A stretch of DNA of 10,681 nucleotides, taken from the NCBI GenBank assembly GCA_003694825.1, contig RFJS01000417.1:1-10681 (forward strand). The letters run 5' to 3'. Numbering within the stretch: the stretch's first letter is position 1; each line of letters begins with the position of its first letter. The translations under genes and the position numbers were made by a program. This document shows, piece by piece, positions 6,375 through 10,681 of this stretch. The notes beneath the pieces were generated by a model. It did not search any database. It had not been told where the DNA came from and worked only from the letters and a program-made list of their open reading frames with translations. This DNA is from Verrucomicrobiota bacterium. Its GTDB lineage: Bacteria; Verrucomicrobiota; Verrucomicrobiia; Opitutales; Opitutaceae.

Positions 6375-7307
6375 TCAACGGCGCACTCCCGTGCCGAGAA
6401 TCGTTTCGAAAAACGGCTCCACCGTCTCGCGGGCGACCGTCGACACTTCGATGTTCTGAAAACCGGCCTCGCGGAGCATTTGCCCCAGCGCGCTCTCGCG
6501 AAAGCCGAGCCAGAGATCCGCATACATCTCGCGGGCCTTCTCGAAGTGGTGGGCCTTCAGATCGAGGACGATGATCTGCCCGCCCGGGCGCAGGATGCGA
6601 TACGCCTCGCGGATGGCGACCTGCGGGTGTCGGGCGTGGTGCAGCGCCTGGCTGAGCAGCGCGAGATCCACGGACTGATCGGGCAGAGGCACCGCCTCGA
6701 TATCGCCAAGCTTGTATTCCAGGTTCGCCAGGCCGTTCTTCTTCGCCAGCTCCTTGCCGACCTCGCACATGCGTGTGGAGCTGTCGATACACCAGACCTT
6801 CTCGGCCCGACGGGCGAGCAACTGGGAAATCATGCCCTCGCCGGCTCCGAGGTCGGCCACGGTAATCCGCGGGACGAGGCGCAGGAGCATGTGGCCGATC
6901 GCTTCCCAGGAGCGCCCCGGGCAGTAGTTGCGCCCGAGCCGCCCCGCGATCAGATTGAAATACTGCTCGGTCACCTGGCGCCGCTTGTTGAGGATGTGCT
7001 CGAGGTTTTCCCGGTCCTCGAGAATCTCCGGCTGGTTGGCGGCGGCTTCGCGCGCGGCCTCGATCACACGGCGGTCCTGCTCGCCGAGCCGCGGATTGAG
7101 CGAGTAATAGGCTTTCTTGCCTTCCCGCCGGTCGGTGACGAGCCCGGCCTTGCGCAAGAGCGCGAGCTGCGAGGAGATCCGGCTCTGACCCATGTCGAGG
7201 ATCTCCTGCATCTCTGCCACGGACAGCTCCTCTTCGGCGAGGAGGGCGACGATGCGGAGCCGCGTGGGATCGGCGAGGATTTTGAAAACTTCCCAGGGTG
7301 CGCTCAT
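6375..7307 (-). CDS. ArsR-type transcriptional regulator fused to SAM-dependent methyltransferase domain
   Basis: The product has 310 residues. Residues 1-75 are an ArsR/SmtB winged helix: helix 1 has the standard ILADPTRLRIVALLA, the recognition helix is MGQSRISSQLALLRKAGL (39-56), and the wing is DRREGKKAYYSL. The metal-binding ELCVCDL box of arsenic and cadmium sensors is replaced by ELSVAEMQ, so it is unlikely to sense metals. Residues 100-310 form a class I (UbiE/Methyltransf_11-like) methyltransferase fold: SAM-binding motif I DLGAGEG at 152-158, acidic Asp175 at the end of strand 2, and ALHHARHP followed by ILRPGGQIIVLDL (221-250). Fusions of this architecture include SahR of Desulfovibrio, which regulates the S-adenosylhomocysteine cycle, so sensing SAM or SAH is the best guess. 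No methionine-cycle gene adjoins it here. Its start lies just downstream of two terminator-like hairpins, so it probably has its own promoter. Confidence 0.9.
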   Translation of the reverse strand: MSAPWEVFKILADPTRLRIVALLAEEELSVAEMQEILDMGQSRISSQLALLRKAGLVTDRREGKKAYYSLNPRLGEQDRRVIEAAREAAANQPEILEDRENLEHILNKRRQVTEQYFNLIAGRLGRNYCPGRSWEAIGHMLLRLVPRITVADLGAGEGMISQLLARRAEKVWCIDSSTRMCEVGKELAKKNGLANLEYKLGDIEAVPLPDQSVDLALLSQALHHARHPQVAIREAYRILRPGGQIIVLDLKAHHFEKAREMYADLWLGFRESALGQMLREAGFQNIEVSTVARETVEPFFETILGTGVRR

Positions 7308-7328
7308 GAATGCAGGCAGGTTTCGAGC

Positions 7329-7353
7329 AAAAACCGGCGAGCCGCCGTCGCCG
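7329..7353 (-). terminator. Second terminator-like hairpin, just upstream of the ArsR-methyltransferase start
   Basis: On the minus strand, CGGCGA and TCGCCG pair over 6 bases around a 7-base loop (7353-7335), followed by one G and five U (7333-7329). It follows the stronger greA terminator by only a few bases and ends 21 bases before the next start codon. It may be a back-up terminator or, if a promoter lies upstream of it, an attenuator for the regulator gene. Confidence 0.45.
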
Positions 7354-7358
7354 AGCAG

Positions 7359-7388
7359 AAAAAGGCCGGCCCGCGGGACGGGCCGGCC
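7359..7388 (-). terminator. Intrinsic terminator downstream of greA
   Basis: Read on the minus strand, a perfect 10-base stem (GGCCGGCCCG with CGGGCCGGCC) closes a 5-base loop and is followed directly by five U. The arms are 7379-7388 and 7364-7373, and the U-run is 7363-7359. It lies 50 bases after the greA stop codon, as expected for a Rho-independent terminator. There is no matching U-run on the plus strand, so it acts in one direction. Confidence 0.88.
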
Positions 7389-7437
7389 GTGAACGAAATT
7401 ATAAACGCCGTGCCAGGACGAGCGAGCGGGCCGGCGC

Positions 7438-9294
7438 TCAGCCCTGCGCCTCGTCGACGTAGCGGCGGATGCCGACGATCTCGACCATGTTTTCGTGGTC
7501 GCCGATCCGCACGCTGACCTGCTCGCCGATGCGGTGGGTGAGCAGGCTGGCGGCCAGGGGCGTCTTGTAGGAGATGATGTGCTTCTCCGGATCGCTGTCC
7601 CAGGCGCCGAGGATCGTGTATTCGAGCTGCTCGCCGGTATTCAGATCCTTGAGCGTGACGATCGTGCCGATGCCGACCTGATCGGTTGTGGCATTCTGGA
7701 AATCGGTGACCTGGGCGCGGGCGAGTTCGCGCTCGAGCTGGGCCCGTTTGGCCAGGAGCACGGACTGATCCTGCTTGGCCATCTTGTATTCGGAGTTCTC
7801 GCGCAGGTCGCCGTGTTCGCGGGCCGCGGCGATGGCGCGGCTGTTTTCCGGGATTTTCTTCTGAATGATCTCCTGCAGCTCGGCGGTGCGGCGGTCGTGG
7901 CTCTCCCGGGAGACGAGCAGGCGCTCTTCGCGCTCTTCGGCTTCACCGGCCACGAGGCTCTGGATCGTCGGGAACTGCTTGATGAAGCGGGCCAGGAGCG
8001 ACTTTTTCGTGAGCTCTTCGAAACCCTGGTTGAGCAGCAGTGTGTTGGCGAGGTCGCGGGCCGTCTCGGCATCGGCTTCCGCGAGCAGGTCGGTGATGAG
8101 CTCCTGGTCGTCGGAAAGCTCTTCGGCGAGCGGGATGCGGCGGGTGCCGGCGGTCTGCAGCGCCTCGTAGTCGATGGCGAAAAAGATCGAGCTGAGCAGG
8201 CGGGGAGCGATGAGGTCGCCGATGATCTTCCGGAAGCGCTTCGAGTTGCGGTTCTTGACGATCCACAGCAGCAACGGAGCGCGCAGGTTCTGCTCGGTCT
8301 GCCAGCGCTTGAGCGTGTCGAGGATCTCTTCGGCGAGATCGTGCTCGAGGAGGAAGTTGATGCAGTCGGAGGTGAACTTTCCGGAGGAGGTCTTGAGGAG
8401 GTTGAAGGCGACTTCCTTCCACTCGGCCGGGAACGCCTCGACAATCACCTCGAGTACCCGCGACTGGTAGGCGGCGGGCAGTTCAGCGACGACCTCGGGC
8501 AGTTCCCGGGCTTCGGCGACCAAGGAGGCGGTCGTGGGGTCGAGCTGCCCGGGGTCGCGACCCAGCAGCCGGGCGAAGTCATCGCGGACGATGGCGGCAT
8601 GCAGCCGCTCCGCCTCGGTGAGCTGCCGGCTCTCGCGAACGATTGCGTCGAGGGTTTCGAGCACTTCACCGAGCGGATCGCGGAAGTCGGCGTTCTCTTT
8701 GGCGGCCTGGAAGAGCTTTTCGGCGAGGCCGACTTTGCGGCGCGGCGAGCGCGTGCTCTTGAAGTCCTGGAGGATCTCCTCTTCCATGCTCACCGGCTCC
8801 TCGCGCAGCACGTAGACGCCAGTCTTGCGGGCCGGCGAGGCAATCCGCGGATCGCGGGCGATTTCGCGGCGGGCGCGCGTCCACCAGCGCTTGAAGGCGC
8901 CTTCGCCCACGACACGCGTGAGGACGGACTCGACCTCGACACCGGTGGCCGCGTTGTTCGGATACTGCTTGAGCAGCTCCACGAGAAGGTCCGCGGGCCG
9001 CTTGTCGATCATCTCCTGGATGACCTCGGGCTCGGTCTGCTTGCGCACGAGGATGTGATCGTCCGCGAGCACCTCCATCGTGTTGAGGCAGAAGGCCGGG
9101 TCCATCTTGTGCCCCGGCTTGTCGACAAAATCGATGATGAGCTTTTGATCGCCCGCATCGTAATCGCGGATCTGTCCGAAGCCCCAACTCCGGTGGATGC
9201 AGTAGCTTCCCGCCTTCATGGCGGCGAGCTTGTCCCGTTTGGACTTCAGCTCGGGTTTTCTGGAAATCAGCTCCTGGACGGCGTCCTCATTCAT
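7438..9294 (-). CDS. greA: Transcript cleavage factor GreA with long N-terminal extension
   Basis: The product has 618 residues, about four times the usual 158. The C-terminal 155 residues are a complete Gre factor: a coiled-coil hairpin at about 465-535 with the signature GDLRENSEYKMAKQDQ at 495-510, and an FKBP-like RNA polymerase-binding domain at 540-615 (GIGTIVTLKD to VEIVGIRRYV). The two acidic tip residues that hold the catalytic metal are kept (Asp496 and Glu499, equivalent to E. coli Asp41 and Glu44), so rescue of backtracked RNA polymerase should work. The extension starts with a small beta module at about 28-85 (CIHRSWGFGQIRDYD, then IIDFVDKPGHKMD), which resembles CarD/Tudor-like folds. 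It continues as an all-helical region at 90-450, perhaps of HEAT-like repeats. Chlamydial GreA also carries a long N-terminal extension, supporting a PVC origin. The gene ends at a strong terminator and diverges from rsmB. Confidence 0.93.
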   Translation of the reverse strand: MNEDAVQELISRKPELKSKRDKLAAMKAGSYCIHRSWGFGQIRDYDAGDQKLIIDFVDKPGHKMDPAFCLNTMEVLADDHILVRKQTEPEVIQEMIDKRPADLLVELLKQYPNNAATGVEVESVLTRVVGEGAFKRWWTRARREIARDPRIASPARKTGVYVLREEPVSMEEEILQDFKSTRSPRRKVGLAEKLFQAAKENADFRDPLGEVLETLDAIVRESRQLTEAERLHAAIVRDDFARLLGRDPGQLDPTTASLVAEARELPEVVAELPAAYQSRVLEVIVEAFPAEWKEVAFNLLKTSSGKFTSDCINFLLEHDLAEEILDTLKRWQTEQNLRAPLLLWIVKNRNSKRFRKIIGDLIAPRLLSSIFFAIDYEALQTAGTRRIPLAEELSDDQELITDLLAEADAETARDLANTLLLNQGFEELTKKSLLARFIKQFPTIQSLVAGEAEEREERLLVSRESHDRRTAELQEIIQKKIPENSRAIAAAREHGDLRENSEYKMAKQDQSVLLAKRAQLERELARAQVTDFQNATTDQVGIGTIVTLKDLNTGEQLEYTILGAWDSDPEKHIISYKTPLAASLLTHRIGEQVSVRIGDHENMVEIVGIRRYVDEAQG

Positions 9295-9333
9295 ATCGCT
9301 TTTTCGTGTGTAAAGGATCAGTAGAGGGACGAA
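9295..9333. promoter_or_regulatory. Very short divergent intergenic region between greA and rsmB
   Basis: Only 39 bases separate the greA ATG (minus) from the proposed rsmB GTG (plus). The stretch is less GC-rich than its surroundings. No clear -35/-10 pair fits inside it for either direction, so at least one promoter must lie within the opposite gene. GAGG at 9324-9327, six bases before the GTG at 9334, is the probable ribosome binding site of rsmB. Confidence 0.45.
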
Positions 9334-10614
9334 GTGAGTGCGATGTCAATGAGTGTCTGGACACGGGCCTGCCGGCTGGTTTCCCGGTATCTTTCTGAAG
9401 GGAAACGGCTTGACCATCTGCTGGAAGCGGGGAGCGCCAATCTCGAGCCCGGGGAACGGCGCCGCTGCCGTTTTCTCGTCTACGGCGTGGTGCGTCATCT
9501 CGCCCTCCTTGACGCGGCCCTCAAGGCGCATCTGCGGCGCCGGCCGCGTCCGCTGTTGCGGGCGGTGCTGCTGGTCGGCGCGTATGAGCTGCTCGAAGAT
9601 CCGGAGGCGACGCCGAGGATCGTGCATCACGCGGTCGGTCAGGCCCGGCTGTTGCTCAGTGCGCGGGAGGCGGGTCTGGTCAACGCCGTGTTGCGGCGAA
9701 GCGCGATAACGCTGCGCGAGTGGGCGTCGGACCGGGACGAGGGCCCCTCGGCGATGGCGCGGCGGTTCAGCCATCCCGAATGGATGGTGCGCCGGTGGCT
9801 GGCGGCCTGGGGAAGCGAGGCGACAAAGGCACTGCTGGCGTGGAACCAGCGGCCGGCCGCGACCCACGCGCGAGTGGTCGGCGGGCGGGACCGGACGCCG
9901 CTGCCGCCCTTCTTTCGGGAAACGCCGTGGCCGGGCTTTTTCCGGCTGGAGCAGGCCGATTGGGAGGTGGTGGAGCGCATGTTGCGAGCCGGCGAGATCT
10001 ACCTGCAGGATCCGGCGACGCGCCTCGCTCCGGAGGCGATGGCGGCTGCGCCGGGCGAGGTGCTTCTCGATCTTTGTTCGGCCCCGGGAGGGAAGGCCCT
10101 GCAATTGGCGGAAGCCGTGGGGGAGGAGGGCCGGGTGGTTGCAGGCGACCTGGCCGGCCCGCGACTGGAGCGACTGAAGGAAAATGTCGCGCGGCACGCG
10201 CCGGGCCGCATCGAAGTGGTGGCGCTCGACCTCGGGCAGCCACTGCCGGCCCAGCTCGAGCGGGCGGGGCAGCCGACCGTATTCGCCGGCGTCCTCGTCG
10301 ACGTCCCCTGCAGCAACACCGGCGTGCTCCAGCACCGGGTCGACGTCAAGTGGCGGCTCCGCCCCGAGGACATCCCGGCTCTGGCGGAAACCCAGCTGCG
10401 GATGCTGCGTCACGCCGCGGCCGTGGTGGCGCCCGGCGGGCGCCTGGTCTACAGCACCTGCAGCCTCGAGCCCGAAGAGAACGCCGGGGTGGTCGAGCGT
10501 TTCCTCGCTGAGAGCGACGGGGCCTTTGCGCTCGAGCAAGCCGTCCGCAGCCTTCCCTGGGAGTCGGGGTGCGATGGAGCCGGCGTCTTTCGGTTGCGGC
10601 GACGCGAGGCATGA
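9334..10614 (+). CDS. rsmB: 16S rRNA (cytosine-C5)-methyltransferase of the RsmB/Sun family
   Basis: This enzyme transfers methyl from SAM to C5 of a cytosine in 16S rRNA (C967 in E. coli). The GTG at 9334 gives 426 residues (E. coli RsmB has 429) and has GAGG six bases upstream; ATGs at 9343 and 9349 in the same frame are alternatives. Residues 10-130 are the NusB-like RNA-binding domain. The Rossmann methyltransferase follows: motif I LDLCSAPGGKALQLAE (245-260), acidic Asp272, motif IV VDVPCSNTGVLQHR (322-335) with general-base Cys326, and motif VI STCSLEPEEN (374-383) with nucleophile Cys376. Both catalytic cysteines are present. The usual DAPCSGTG is changed to DVPCSNTG, a modest variation. 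The region between NusB and the methyltransferase, about 145-225, fits the linker and RNA-recognition part. The next gene appears to start within the stop codon (ATGA at 10611-10614). Confidence 0.93.
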   Translation: MSAMSMSVWTRACRLVSRYLSEGKRLDHLLEAGSANLEPGERRRCRFLVYGVVRHLALLDAALKAHLRRRPRPLLRAVLLVGAYELLEDPEATPRIVHHAVGQARLLLSAREAGLVNAVLRRSAITLREWASDRDEGPSAMARRFSHPEWMVRRWLAAWGSEATKALLAWNQRPAATHARVVGGRDRTPLPPFFRETPWPGFFRLEQADWEVVERMLRAGEIYLQDPATRLAPEAMAAAPGEVLLDLCSAPGGKALQLAEAVGEEGRVVAGDLAGPRLERLKENVARHAPGRIEVVALDLGQPLPAQLERAGQPTVFAGVLVDVPCSNTGVLQHRVDVKWRLRPEDIPALAETQLRMLRHAAAVVAPGGRLVYSTCSLEPEENAGVVERFLAESDGAFALEQAVRSLPWESGCDGAGVFRLRRREA

Positions 10615-10681
10615 ACATGAAGCGCGGATTGCCGAGGCAGGTTTTCGGCTCGCCACCGGCGCGGCTCTCGGCGTTGGTCTG
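10611..10681 (+). CDS. Start of an unidentified gene, 3' end outside the window (partial)
   Basis: An ATG at 10611 overlaps the rsmB stop (ATGA), and a second in-frame ATG is at 10617. The frame is open to the window end. It encodes MNMKRGLPRQVF, then a short stretch turning hydrophobic (ARLSALV), which would fit the beginning of a signal peptide or membrane helix. Only 23 codons are visible, so no family can be named. The ATGA overlap, also used between the protease and TonB-domain genes, supports a real coupled gene. Confidence 0.45.
   Translation, partial: MNMKRGLPRQVFGSPPARLSALV

Noticed and set aside
6375..7307. Arsenic or cadmium metal-sensing repressor
   Set aside because: The ELCVCDL metal box is absent, no arsenic or metal resistance gene is nearby, and the protein carries a methyltransferase domain.
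7495..9324. 609-codon open frame on the plus strand opposite greA
   Set aside because: The minus-strand frame carries the Gre signature and domain order. The plus-strand translation is a Gly/Glu/Leu/Val-rich shadow and covers the greA start.
9346..10656. 436-codon open frame on the minus strand opposite rsmB
   Set aside because: The plus strand has intact NusB and methyltransferase motifs. The antisense product is Arg/Pro/Gln-rich and shows no motif.
1..10681. Mobile elements, CRISPR array, tRNA or rRNA genes
   Set aside because: I looked for transposase or integrase motifs, regularly spaced repeats and tRNA-like cloverleaf ends on both strands and saw none. Weak elements could be missed by eye.

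Overview
The window is a high-GC bacterial chromosomal segment with tightly packed housekeeping and envelope genes. I see no insertion sequence, phage gene, CRISPR array, tRNA or rRNA in it. The best taxonomic reading is the PVC superphylum, most likely Verrucomicrobiota (Opitutia-like). The clues are a GreA-type factor with a very long N-terminal extension of the kind known from Chlamydiae, an ArsR regulator fused to a methyltransferase, Gram-negative envelope lipoprotein and TonB-domain genes, and mostly weak Shine-Dalgarno sequences. This assignment is inference, made without any database search.

Layout, left to right. (1) Positions 1-2041, minus strand: a single-pass membrane protein with tetratricopeptide repeats and a C-terminal PEGA-like domain (335-2041), followed after 53 bases by the 5' part of a small exported acidic protein that runs off the left edge (1-281). 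(2) Positions 2042-2219: a divergent, AT-rich promoter region. (3) Positions 2220-4258, plus strand: an M48-family metalloprotease lipoprotein, overlapping by an ATGA junction with an exported protein built from three tandem TonB C-terminal-type domains. (4) Positions 4259-4489: a 231-base non-coding gap with a perfect 14-base palindrome. (5) Positions 4490-6268, plus strand: enzyme I of the PEP-dependent phosphotransferase system, without HPr next to it. (6) Positions 6375-7307, minus strand: ArsR-type winged helix fused to a class I SAM-dependent methyltransferase, convergent with ptsI. (7) Positions 7308-7437: two successive hairpins each followed by five U on the minus strand. The first is a textbook intrinsic terminator for the gene upstream. 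(8) Positions 7438-9294, minus strand: the extended GreA. (9) Positions 9334-10614, plus strand: an RsmB-type 16S rRNA m5C methyltransferase, divergent from greA with only 39 bases between start codons. (10) From 10611: the first codons of a further plus-strand gene, overlapping the rsmB stop by ATGA.

Functionally there are two themes. The left half is envelope biology: a periplasm-facing TPR/PEGA protein, a small secreted protein, an outer-membrane-type protease lipoprotein and a multi-TonB-domain protein. The right half is core regulation and gene expression: PTS phosphorelay, a regulator that probably senses S-adenosyl compounds, transcript cleavage, and rRNA modification. The least ordinary items are the triple TonB-domain protein coupled to a protease and the giant GreA. 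I found no convincing new defence, mobile or RNA-guided system here.
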